Shown piece after piece: positions 26,440 to 36,875 of a stretch of DNA of 64,000 bases. The stretch spans positions 7,731,001 through 7,795,000 of the forward strand of contig JBAIAC010000057.1 in assembly GCA_037349315.1 (NCBI GenBank), in the 5' to 3' direction. A program made the position numbers and the translations under genes. The notes under the pieces were generated by a model. That model searched no databases, was not told the origin of the DNA, and worked only from the letters and a program-made list of their open reading frames with translations. How positions within the stretch are numbered: position 1 is the stretch's first letter; each line of letters starts with the position of its first letter. The DNA comes from Chelydra serpentina. Lineage: Eukaryota; Chordata; Testudines; Chelydridae.

Positions 26440-26575
26440 TACTAAGGGCTTGACCGCAATAGCTTGTAGCAGTGAGTTCCACCGGTTAATTATGTGTTGC
26501 GTGGAAAAAGTATATGCTATTTGTGAAACCATTCACATTTATTATTTAGTTCTTTCCCCCTTTACTCAGAATGAT
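26440..26575 (-). mobile_element. CR1/L3-like LINE fragment
   Basis: Contains 'gtgagttccaccggttaat', which resembles 'gagttccacaggttgac' of the better CR1 copies, followed by 'gaaaaagtatatgctat'. Short and old. Confidence 0.45.
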
Positions 26576-26837
26576 GTTCCATGCTTACAAATATCACTTT
26601 CACCAGCAGACTCTGCATCCCCATTAATCCTTTATTTCAATGGTGGAATGTGGGTGACTACATTGCTTCTGAAAGTGAGGTGCCCAGCACAGGAGAGGCA
26701 GGGGGTGTATAAGCTTCCCACAAAAAGCTCCACCTATCCTGGCCTGCAAGGGGACAGCTGGCCCTCTCCTGGGATTATTTTCAAGCAGAGAATGCCAATG
26801 GTATTGTGCATGTGATGGTGGCAGAAGGGTTTAGAGA

Positions 26838-27680
26838 GCTGGAGGTAGGAATTGCTACACTGCATCTAACTAGTGATCTATCTAGCCCAGCGTCTGGTCT
26901 CTGATGTGGCCTGCCCCAGATGCTTCAGAGGAAGGCACGCTAGGGTCTGCAGTAGAAAGTCATGGAATAACCTACTCATCGGGAAAGCCTTTTCCTGACC
27001 CACAGTCGCTAGAGATTGGCTCATGCATTGAAGCAGGAAGGTTTGGTCCATCCCAAAACGTTTGTTTGTAATCCTTCCTACTGTGACTCTGGATGTTATT
27101 TTGATGCCCAGTCCTCTTCTGATCTTGCTAAGGCCATGACCTCACTATCTTGTCGCCGTGAATTCCATGTTTGAAAAACGACTTCTTTTTATCTGCTTTA
27201 AATTTACCTATTTTATTTACTGTTTATTTATGTAGGAAGTTTGAACAGATTTACGAATTCTTCCCATGTAACAAAACAACTCTTATAACAGTGAGCTTTT
27301 GTTTAAAGAGACATTGTCCAGGAGTATAGTCATCAGATCTCTCTATTGAACTGGGTATTACCGCATGACAGTGTGCGTCACTACAACACCCATGGCACGT
27401 CATTTCTATTGATTTTTTTTTAAATGGAGTGAAATCTCTGATTACACATATTTAACCAATTCAGCGTGTCTATCAAAGGTTAATATTAAAAAAATCGGAA
27501 AGGTGCACAGAGGGTTTTTTTGCAGGTGAAAGTATTTTGTCTCAGTATTGAGTAAATGATAACCAAATACCTACATGTCTATTTTGCTTGGATATGTAAT
27601 TGGTAAATTTGCCACTTTTAATTTCACCAAATGTCCGCTTGTTCTTGTGGTAGGAGAAAGGGGGAAGAGAAGTGTGTGAT
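26838..27680 (-). mobile_element. CR1-like LINE fragment split by an insertion
   Basis: The outer parts 26838-27205 and 27611-27680 together read as one reverse-orientation CR1-like 3' region: 'tctatctagcccagcgtctg', 'agatgcttcagaggaaggc', 'gtgaattccatg', 'gctttaaattt', then 'gccacttttaatttcacc' and 'ccgcttgttcttgtgg'. A 398-bp foreign segment sits between them. Confidence 0.65.
27206..27603. mobile_element. 398-bp insertion in CR1 with 7-bp TSD
   Basis: The segment interrupts a CR1-like LINE and is flanked by the perfect direct repeat taaattt (27199-27205 and 27604-27610). Removing one repeat and the insert restores CR1 continuity. It has no clear terminal inverted repeat and no coding capacity, and I do not recognise its family. 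Confidence 0.55.
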
Positions 27681-27764
27681 CTACTTTCTCCAATAGTAGT
27701 GTGTGTGTTCTCTCTTGCAGGTGCTTTACAACCATTATTTAACCCTTCCATTCTCCCCGCTCTG

Positions 27765-27905
27765 AGTTAGGAACAATTACACCCAGGTTACGGATGGTTA
27801 AATTGAAACTTTAACCATGAGATTAAGTGACTTGCCGAAGATCGATGATAGAGCCAGGAAGAGAAGCAAGGAATCCAGAGCCTCTGTCCCACATGCTAAC
27901 ATCCC
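27765..27905 (-). repeat. MIR/CORE-SINE-like fragment
   Basis: Reverse hallmarks 'aggaacaattacaccca', 'attaagtgacttgccgaag' and 'atccagagcctctgtccc'. Degraded. Confidence 0.5.
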
Positions 27906-27999
27906 TGTCCCACCCTGAGATTTCTTCTCTGACCCCCTGGCTTTCTGTGCTTAGTCTGTTAGCTACTTGGAACAGGGATCACGCCTTCCAGTATGTCTG

Positions 28000-29248
28000 G
28001 AAAACACTGAGCACATTGTGGACTCTTCTGCAAACAAATAATAAATTATAAGATTTATTAATCAACCAAATCTTTTTCACCGGTGATTTTTTTCTTCTCC
28101 AGAGAAGAAAAGGCCCACGTGTTTAACCCATTGTGGAGCTGGTGCTCACTCACCTACAGGTATTTTTCCCGATCAGTTGTTTAAGTAAACCCAGTCAGAC
28201 TGTGCGCCTCTCCCCTTCCTTGTGGGTTGCTGCCTCGCTACCTAGGACTGAAGACTGGTTAGATGGGGGAACTGCATGTCTGAGCGTTCCGCATATGAGT
28301 GCTGGGTGCGTTGATGCGTCATTTGTGAATTCCTTTATTTTGGGCTGGGCTGCGGGGAGGGGCGTTCTTGTTTTCCAAAGCTGTGTGTTACATTAATATG
28401 GTGTGTGTGCCCAGAGGTGCCATTCGATACATTGAACAGTCGGTCATTCTGGTTTACGACTTTCTTGCAGGGGGGTTGGGCACATAAAGTGCCAGAGCTG
28501 TGGATCCAGGTAAATACCATGTAGAAATACAGGCTTTGGTTGTGCAATTGGATCTGTGTTAGTGGACCCCTGGGTTTGTCTAGCCCCAGTGACACACAAT
28601 GCAGGGCTCTATCCAAGCCGCTCTGATTGCAGAACAGGGAATTCTGATGTTAGCCATAGACACCTGCGTAGAGCAGGAGGGAGGTCACCCACTCTTGCAA
28701 TTTTATCGTGAGTCTCATGATATTTGGTGTTTTTTCCCAAAGTCCCAGCTCCTGGAAGTGTGATTACATGAGAATCTCAACTTACAATTAGGAACAAAAA
28801 GGGTAAATGTCTAGTACTCTTTGCCAAGAAAACACAGAACATCTCCGCTCAAAAACCAGAGCTCGGCGAAGAAAAATCAGCAAATAGTTTATTTTTGCCT
28901 AAAGATGCAGTTTCGGGTCAACCAATACTGTTGGTGAATTTGGGTCCAATCTGGTCAATAGTTTTGGCTGGAAAAAAATGGGAAAAATTTTCAGAAAAAG
29001 TAAAAAAGTTTTGCTATAGCCATTTTGGAAACACCACATTTCCACTTTTCATTTGGCAATGTTGTGTTTAGAAATGTAGCTAGCTTTAAATGTACACAAA
29101 GGATAAAACACCTGAAAACTAAATGCAATGTTTCCTTCAACTCAAAATGATTTGTTTGTGTTCTGAATTTTTTCGTTCGACCACTGACTGCCACAATCAA
29201 GGATTCCCCCAGCTCTACTCAAAAACCAGAAAACAAATGAAAAGAGCC
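28000..29248. other. Intergenic, nothing recognised
   Basis: No exon, RNA gene or confident repeat recognised in this stretch upstream of the candidate NCMAP promoter. Confidence 0.4.
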
Positions 29249-29259
29249 CCCAATTTATT

Positions 29260-29385
29260 GACGAAGCGGACTGTAGTCCACGAAAGCTTATGCTGAAATA
29301 AATGTGTTAGTCTCTAAGGTGCCACAAGTATTTCTTTCTTATTTTCTTTTTGCTGACACAGACTAACACGGCTACTACACTGAAA
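29260..29385 (+). mobile_element. Retroposon (family D) with 11-bp TSD
   Basis: A 126-bp insertion flanked by the perfect direct repeat cccaatttatt (29249-29259 and 29386-29396). It reads gacgaagcggactg, 'acgaaagcttatgctg', 'tgttagtctctaaggtgcc', then 'cagactaacacggctac' and ends ctgaaa. The end matches the copy at 15853-15912 and the body matches 30907-31024. Different 5' truncation points with a related 3' region indicate a retroposon transcribed in the + sense here. Confidence 0.8.
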
Positions 29386-29839
29386 CCCAATTTATTTAAA
29401 TCTCATGGCTTTGGGGGCCTGATTTATGATATACGGACACCTGTGCAGATCTGAGAGCAGGGACAAGGTACAGAGTTATTCTGATGTTAATGGGGGGGTG
29501 ACACATCCACCCCTTAGCTGGGGAGTTACTGACCCCAAAGGGTATGTCAAGGCTGCATTGCACACCAGGGCTGTGGGATCCAGGCTTGTGGACTCTGTGT
29601 TTCCAAGACTGACGCTGAGTGTCCACACTGCGTCCTCAACCTAGGTTTACAGTTGCTGGACCCAGGTCTCACACGTTCTGGACCCGGGTGCTAACACGGT
29701 CATATTGTGCTACCCAGACCCTCTGACTGGCTTAAGTTGTGTCCGCCCTGCAAAATGACAGGGCTTGGACCTGAGGCCCAGTGGGCCACGGTTCTGACCC
29801 ACCTCCCCGCAGCTCCTGAGCACTTGCTGACCCCAGTCT

Positions 29840-30720
29840 GACGGATGTGTGTGTGTGGGGGCAGAAGGGGGCCGTGGGCTCAAACCGGAGTCAGACTCGG
29901 GGGTTTAGTGTGCAGTGGAGACATGCCCGGGGAGGGAGGGGACAGAATTGCGGGCTGGGGGTGGGGCAATTGCCCCCTAGCTTCCCCCTTTACAAACAAA
30001 TCACTGCCCAGCCCAGCCAAGGGGGGAGGGGTGAGAAGGGATTTCCTGCTGCTGGGGGAATCTGCCCCCTCCACCTCTTTAAAGCCAATGGGGGGAGCTT
30101 ATGACTTTCACAGGGATTTTCTCCTCCCCCCCCCCAGCTGTGCCGCAGCCGGGCTCATGGGAGCCCCACCGAGGCCGCTGCCCCCCAGGGGCGGATCTCC
30201 CCACACCTGCCGCGGAGGAGCCCGCAGTCCGCGCCCCCGGCCCGTCGGGGGAGGAGGCTGGCCGCCGGGCGGATCACCTGGAGCGGAGGGCGGGGCTCCA
30301 GCCGGGGCTGCTAGCGCGGGCGGGCGGGGAGCGCTGGGCTGCCCCGGGTGTCCGCAGGCGGAGCGGGGCGCTGAGGCTGCGAGCGGGCCCCGGACACGGG
30401 CAGGTAAGTGCGCCCTGGTCCCGCTGCGAGCCAGGATCGGGGCCCCAGGCAGCGGTGGCGAGGGGAGCCCCCTTTCCCCCCCCCCCGTCCTTATGGGACT
30501 CGGAGCCGAGCCTCCGAGCCTGGCCTGGCTGCTGGGAACGGGGCGCCGGGCTCCCCGGACAAGGGCCCGAGCCGGGGGGTGGAGGGGACCTGCAACGCCC
30601 CTTGTAAGCGGGGACAAACGTGGGGTCCCCTGCTGTCCCCCAGGGCCAGTCGTGGGGCTGCTGGTACTTTGGGCGCTGACAACCGTCCCCCCCCTTTAGC
30701 CCCTGGGCTGTGGGGCTGCT
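29840..30720 (+). promoter_or_regulatory. CpG-rich block, candidate NCMAP promoter
   Basis: GC content and CpG density rise sharply here, most clearly at 30130-30420, and fall off on both sides. The position upstream of NCMAP on the same strand, and the donor at 30404, make it the best candidate for the NCMAP promoter and first exon. It could also serve an unannotated non-coding RNA. Long open frames in several overlapping frames are a by-product of GC richness. Confidence 0.5.
30138..30403 (+). other. NCMAP: Candidate non-coding first exon of NCMAP
   Basis: A consensus splice donor (cag then gtaagt at 30404-30409) sits in the CpG-rich block. If used, it would splice to the acceptor at 46893-46894, giving a 16.5-kb intron and a 5' UTR interrupted by splicing. 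The left end is uncertain: either a transcription start lies within the CpG block, or the long pyrimidine run ending in cccccag at 30137 is an acceptor for an internal exon. No coding assignment is made. Confidence 0.35.
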
Positions 30721-30906
30721 GCCCTCCATACCAGAGAGACACCCACAGGTGCTGGGGCGAGGGGGGCTGCCGCACCCCCTGGCTGGAAGTGGTTTCCGTC
30801 ATAGACCGGGTTTGCAGTTTGATTCAGTGGCGCTCAGCACCCCGCACTATACAAACTGTTCCAGCCCCCTGGAGACAAGGGGGGGGGGGATACCTGTTAT
30901 TGGAGG

Positions 30907-31024
30907 ATCAGAGGGGTCTGGATCTGTAGAAGCGACAAAGGGTCCTGTGGCACCTTATAGACTAACAGAGGTATTGGAGCATAAGCTTTCGTGGGTCAAT
31001 ACCCACTTCTTCGGATGCAAGCAG
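30907..31024 (-). mobile_element. Retroposon (family D variant) with 12-bp TSD
   Basis: A 118-bp insertion flanked by the perfect direct repeat tgttattggagg (30895-30906 and 31025-31036). In + reading it contains 'agtcctgtggcacc'-like and 'gcataagctttcgtgggt' words that are the reverse complement of words at 29260-29385. Its 3' end differs from the other two copies, so it belongs to a related subfamily. Confidence 0.8.
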
Positions 31025-32533
31025 TGTTATTGGAGGGGGACCCACTTCTGTGGGTGAGAGAGACACGCTTGGGAGCTCAGGCAGAGCTCTTCCTGGAGAC
31101 CCCCAGCTCCCTGGGAAGCCCCCCAGCTTGTCTCTTGCCCTAGGAGAGGTTGGGTCAATACAAGAGATCCCCTCGCTCCCCCTGAGAGAAAAGGAGGAGG
31201 TGTGGGGGATGGGGAATCTAGTCCTTTGTTCTCTCCTGGCTCCGGAAGGAGGCAGCCCCCCTAGAATAAGCTGCACTTGGCTATGTGTAGCCCCTGAGGA
31301 GGAGGGTTGGGGTGAAATCCCTTCAAGGGGCTGCTTGTAGGGAGTCTTCCCAATGCCCCATTGCTGCCGTTCTCTTTGGGGGATGTTTCTATGCTGTGTC
31401 TGGCAGGGATGGGGGGTGAAGTGCCTCAGAAGTGGGGAAAGTTGCCCCAACCTCCCTTTGCTGTGGCGGTTTCACCTAGGAGGTTCCCACTCCCACATAC
31501 CAGAGCTGAGAGCCGAAGGGCCCGATCCTGAATACAGACAGCATGGACCGGAGGCCAGTGGGCTTTCGTAGACTTGCTGGAAAGGCTTTTGTTGGTTCTA
31601 AAAGTGGATTGTGACATGTAATAAAATAGTCTAGCTGTACCCTCTGGGCAGTGTAACCAAGCTCCTCTTTTGTGTGGCAAACATACAGACCTCTGGTATT
31701 CCCCATCAGATCCTTTCCAGAGCGTTCTTGGGCCTCGTCCTATCACAGGTTTAAAATCTTAAATGAGAGGTGTGCAACCATTGTTGGCCACCAAAGTCCA
31801 AAAGCCATTACACTCGCTTTCCCCGTTTGATTGTATTGACCCACTGCAATCTCTGTAGATTAACTTGCTGTTTGTGCAGTGATTGCTTATAGGAATAAGA
31901 CAAAACAAAAGTCTTCAGGGAGACAGAATAATACCGTAGATGTTGTTTGTGGCGTTATGATGTGGTTAGCTTACGTAAGGGCCTAGGACCGGCTTCTGCA
32001 AAGACTTACATAGGTGCTTTACCAGAGACATGTGAGCAGTCCCATCAATTCCAATCAGGTTACTGGCATGTGTAAAGTGAAGGGTGGGTAAGCGTCTTTT
32101 TAGGGTAGAGGCCCCAGAGAAGTTTCCACTCGTTTATTTTTCCATCATTAGTACAGTGGTTGGTGGCACTGTTAGGGTTGCAAGGGTACAGAGGTTTTAT
32201 AGGGCTGTTCCAGAATTAACCTTTCTGCTCCGTACACTATCAGTCACGTTCTGCTACCGGTTATATGGCTGCCAATAGGCAATCATTTCATGGGGGTTAC
32301 TCTGGATTCACACCTGTGTGAGCAGAATGTAGACCCGTTTGTATGGCCATATACTGAGCTTGTTATATACAGCCATAAACAGGAAGGAAATAGGATACCA
32401 TTTTGTTTTGCTGCCAAGCTATCCCATTAGCAGCTACTTGTTTCTTTAATTTAAAAACCATTAAGGCATAACATTGGAAACTGATCTAGGCAATTACCTC
32501 CTCCCTGGGGAGAAGTTTGGAATGCCTACTTAA

Positions 32534-32665
32534 CGCCATTTGTCCCGTATCGGGGCTTCTGCCATTTTTGGGGGGTTTTTTGCTCCGACAACACTGGTCA
32601 GTTGTTGTTTTTTTTTGCTTCCCGCATGTGTCCCGATTTTTGGGTCCTTTAATCTGGTCACCCTA
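32534..32665. mobile_element. Partial hAT-like element (same family as 35984-36186)
   Basis: Shares cgccatttgtcccg, 'cggggcttct', 'gtcccgatttttgggtcct' and the terminal ctggtcaccctag with the complete copy at 35984-36186. The left terminus is missing or too diverged to place. Confidence 0.7.
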
Positions 32666-32905
32666 GGTGAGACAGAAGGCTTGGAACATGTTATTGTTAG
32701 CCTAATGTATAGGTATTGCTATAGCTGTTCCGCACAATAAGGATGGATGTTAATTCCATTATTGCTGGGAACATGATGAGGTTGCTGACAGGTTCGAAAC
32801 GTGATTTCTAGATTTTTCAAGGTAATTGATACACCCAAGGAAGTCACTTAAAAAAAAAAAAAAAGACTGTAGGTTTTCTGTGAAGAAAATTACATTAATC
32901 CGGTA

Positions 32906-33311
32906 CTGTAGAACCCCAGAGTTATGAACACCTCAGGAATGGAGGTTCTTCGTAACTCTGAAATGTTCGTAATTCTGAACAAAACGTTGTGGTTGTTCTT
33001 TCAAAAGTATACAACTGAACATTGACCTAGTACAGCTTTGAAACTTTACTATGCAGAAGAAAAATGCTGCTTTTTACCCATCTTAATTTAAATGAAACAA
33101 GCACAGAAACAGCTTCCTCACCTTGTCAAATCCTTTTTTTAAACTTTCCCTTTAATTTTGAGTAGTTTGTTTAACACACTACTGTACTGTATTGCCTTTT
33201 TTTTTTTTTTGTCTCTGCTGCTGCCTGATTGTGTATTTCCGGATCCATATGAGGTGTGTGGTTGACCGGTCAGTTTGTAACTCTGGTGTTTGTAACTCTG
33301 AGGTTCTACTG
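32906..33311. mobile_element. Tigger-like (Tc1/mariner) non-autonomous element
   Basis: A 406-bp element with inverted ends: ctgtagaaccccagagtta at the left and taactctgaggttctactg at the right, flanked by TA on both sides (32904-32905 and 33312-33313). TA target duplication with CAGTAGAACC-type ends is characteristic of Tigger/pogo relatives. The interior has no open transposase frame. It contains long T runs at 33199-33212. Confidence 0.75.
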
Positions 33312-33344
33312 TAGATGGAGCATTAGGAGGAATTGTGGTGTGGG

Positions 33345-33500
33345 GGGCTAGAGCCCAGAAGTAGTAAACAGGACTATTGACTAGCTGTGTGGTTTGGTCA
33401 CATAACCTTCCTTTATAAAATGGGTATAATGCAATTTAATTCCCAGGGGACGTGAGGCTTAAAGAATTAACATTTGCAAAGTGCTATGAGAATCTGGGAT
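33345..33500 (+). repeat. MIR/CORE-SINE-like element
   Basis: Forward hallmarks 'gactagctgtgtggtttgg', 'ataaaatgggtataatgc' and 'gaattaacatttgcaaagtg'. Confidence 0.55.
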
Positions 33501-34187
33501 AGTGGGTGGCAGATGGAAGCGCAGTGTATCATGTGCATGCTCATACAAAGTGTACCCTGAATAGTTTAGTGTGTTTCATGGGTTCATATGTGCAGTAGTT
33601 AGAGAAATCTTGTGACTAGTTTCATCCAGTTGTTTGGTAAGAGGAAGGAGATGCCAGAGTTCTGTATCCCAGAGAAAGTGGCTTTTCTCTTTTAGTATCC
33701 AGTGAAAACTGAGCAGGAGGGAAGGAAAAGTGGAGCCATGTGCATAGGAATTCTTGCTCTGCTGAATCCCAGACTAGTGCCGGGTGCTTCTGAATGTTGG
33801 AGAAATAGAGCAACTCAGTGGACTAGCAAGGGTGATTCGAAGGTGCCTGAGCAAATATTGCATGGCTGATAAGCAGATATCAGCTCCTGAATTTTGTAGA
33901 AAAGTGGGACCTCTAAGCACAAAGGCCTAGTGACATGCACAATCGGGGAGATGGGGCTGTAGGATCTGCTGCGGTGGTTTAAAGTACTTGGAGAGCAAAG
34001 GCTTCTGGGAGTTCACGCTTTAGGAAAAAGTGGGCTGGTGTCCCAGCTTCATAGACTGAGGGGTCTGTTCATCCGTGCATGTCAATTACCCGTGTTTAAT
34101 GCGCGGGAGTGCTAGAGGGAGTTACAGCACCTGTGCACTCCCCTGCATAGTTGGGTGAGAACAAGCCTCTGGGAGCTGTCGCTTTCA

Positions 34188-34448
34188 GGCTATGTGTCCG
34201 CTACGCAACTTTTAGCGACACGCTTATGCTGCTTCAGCCATGCTGCTAAAACGTTCGCAGTGCAGCTGCTGTTTGTCAGCAGGAGAGCAGCTTCCACCCC
34301 CAACGAGCGGCGGCAGGAGAGCCAAGTGCTGTTCACACCGGCGCTTTTCGTCGGTAACACTTTTGTCGTTCAGGGCGTGTGGGGTTTTTTTTAACACCCC
34401 CAAAGGATAAAAGTTTTGCCGACAAGTTCCAGCGTAGACAAAGCCTTA
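34188..34448. mobile_element. Short DNA transposon relic (family A)
   Basis: Second copy of the element at 4668-4931. It begins aggctatgtgtccgctacgc and ends gcgtagacaaagcctta, so the termini are imperfect inverted repeats. Non-coding. Confidence 0.65.
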
Positions 34449-35879
34449 GAAGTGTCACTTGGGACATGAGACTTGCAGAGGCAGTTGCAACAAAATGCAG
34501 CATATAAAAGAATCATGGAGCTTTTCTGTAGATCCTGCAAACTGAACTGGTGGGATTCGGTCACGTTTCCAGTGGATAAGTGTGCATCACACTCGTACCA
34601 TCACCACTGGTGTTAATTGGTCCCCTTGATGGTTGTCTAAACAAAGACACCGAGAACTGAATGGGCCATGGAGCCTGAGCTGCCTTTCATCCTTAGAGGG
34701 GTCCTTAATGAGGCATGTTGATGGCGCATGTGAAGGTGGCTTGCAATAAATACCACTGTCTGTGCTGTACCTGTTCTGCAGACCGAGGATACTCTCATCT
34801 TTCACCAGCACTAGCGTTCATCTGGCCCTAGGCAGGGGCTGAGAGTAGACAGAAGAGGGAGAAATAGCTCCACTGTAGTGATCTGCAGGAGAACCCGATT
34901 TCTAAGGCTCCAATCCTGCAAACACCGAACGAAGCGCATCTGAACTCGATGTGTGGGAATTAAGTGACAGTCCTTAGGTGAGTTCAGGACCAGGGCCTCT
35001 CACTGGGAACTAACTAACTAGCAGAAATCTGGAATTCTTGAAGAACAGGACATCCGAATCCATGCGTCTGCTTTGCAGCCTAGAGATAAAAGTAGAGCTA
35101 TTTTGCCTCTTAACATTTTCCTCCCGTCAGTGCTCTGCTGTTGGTATCTTAAGTTGATCAGGACGCGTAAGTGACACACTTCCAAAAAAGAAAATATGGA
35201 GACAAAAAGTTGTCCTGGTTCCTCCAACAACCAAACTGCTCCCATCTGTCTGCGGGAAGCGAAAGTGCTGTTTACTAACACCAAGCTCTCTGATGCCATA
35301 AGCAACCATGGGAGGGGATGCCCACCATGCTAGGGTGCTAAAGGAACCTGCAGACGGTGCACTGCGAGAGGGCAGCTGGATGCGAGAGGTCACTGGGCGA
35401 AACCGTCTCAAGCCAGAAACTGCTTCATCTCACTTTGTACAGCTGAGCAAATCCCAGAGGCAGTGAACAGTGTGCAGAACCCTGGCATATGCCCAGGCTG
35501 ACAGTCCTTGCTCTTGGGGAATGAGCTCCAATGTGCTGCGTTCTCATGAACCTTGTGCCTGTCTGGGGTCAGAATTCCTGAAGAGTGGGTGTGTGAGTTC
35601 CTCCCTGTCCTGCTTGCATTGGATTTGGCCTGGATCAGCTTGTTAACTTTGACCTTGCTTATTGTTCGTCATGTGAGCTGCCACTGTGGGAGAGGCGATA
35701 CATGAGAGCTGAAGAGAGACCACACAGACTGGAGTCAGAGAAGACAAGCAAGGGAAAAACTGGATGTACCAATCTTCTAGTTCCCTATAGCTCATTGCTG
35801 CCTCACAGAAGGGGCTGTGAAGGCAAAGCCATGAGACTATGGTGATGAGAAGCCACAAAAGTAACTAGCTAGGTAAAGG

Positions 35880-36295
35880 CACCTGTTGATGGACAGGGAT
35901 GGTGTCCCTAGCCTCTGTTTGCCAGAAGCTGGGAATGGGTGACAGGGGATGGATCACTGGATGATTCCCTGTTCTGTTCATTCTAGGGTGACCGGATGTA
36001 CCGTCCCGATTTTTCTTCTTTTGTCCTGCGTCCCAACCGACGCATGGTCGGGACGCCATTTGTCCCGATATCCGGGCTTCTTCAGTTCTTCCGGTTTTTT
36101 TTACTCAACAAGTCCGGCGGGAGGGTTTCCCCCGCCCCCGCCTTGGACAAGTCCCGATTTTTGGGTCCTCGCATCTGGTCACCCTAGTTCATTCCCTCGG
36201 GGGTACTTGACACTGGTCACTGTTGGAAGACAGGACACTGGGCCAGATGGACCTTTGGTCTGACCCAGTAGGGCCATTCTTATGTTCTTATGGAT
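35880..36295 (+). mobile_element. CR1 LINE 3' end, split by a hAT insertion
   Basis: The outer parts (35880-35983 and 36187-36295) join into one CR1 3' region: 'gatggtgtccctagcctctg', 'ggatggatcactggatg', 'ctgttctgttcattc', then 'ctgttggaagacaggac', 'gggccagatggacc' and the 3' end 'gccattcttatgttctta'. The insertion is listed separately. Confidence 0.9.
35984..36186. mobile_element. hAT-like non-autonomous element with 8-bp TSD
   Basis: A 203-bp element with perfect inverted ends tagggtgacc and ggtcaccct-a, flanked by the perfect 8-bp direct repeat gttcattc (35976-35983 and 36187-36194). Eight-base duplication is diagnostic of hAT transposition. It is inserted in a CR1 LINE and is therefore younger than it. 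No transposase. Confidence 0.88.
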
Positions 36296-36777
36296 TTTGC
36301 CATGCCAGTGTAAAGTGCCACAGCCTTTGAATGGCACGCACAGTGAGTTGGCACTTTGCTGGATGGAAAGTCCTGCGTGATTGCTTGAGTGGGGATATAG
36401 CTTTATATCAATTGTGTGTCTAGTCCAGAGGTGACGCATGGGGAGGGCGGGGCAGACATGTGCCCCCCAAACTTGCTGCTTGGCTTGTACTGAGCATGCT
36501 CAGTAACATCTACTGAAGCTGTTGCCCTCACTCTGCCCCCCCACTATCGGCCGGTTCGGGTCTCATACAGATATAGAACTCCCTCTGTCTATCCATGCCA
36601 GTGATGTTACTTCTGGCTGGGACCGCCTGCCTGTCTGACTAGTCCTGCTTAGCAAACAGCAACCGCAATCACATCCCCGACCTGCTTAAAAATACATTGA
36701 AACCCGCCTCCCCAGCCAACGATCTCATCGAACAGGGTGAAGTAGTCTGCCCTTCCTGAAGACATGGGCTGGCTTTA

Positions 36778-36875
36778 GGATATGTCTACACTGCAGTAAA
36801 ACACCCACAGCTGGCCAGTTCCAGCTGACGGGGTTTGAGCTGCAGGACTATACAACTGCAGTGTAGATGTCCAGG
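36778..36875. mobile_element. Short element with 'tgtctacactgcag' ends (family B)
   Basis: Begins atatgtctacactgcag and ends near ctgcagtgtagatgtcc, giving inverted ends around a non-coding core. The same ends occur in the larger copy at 47613-47930. Confidence 0.55.

Noticed and set aside
29845..30699. 284-codon open frame across the CpG-rich block
   Set aside because: Several frames on both strands are open at once, the protein is Gly/Pro/Arg/Ala-rich without a domain, and the frame runs through a splice donor. It reflects GC composition.
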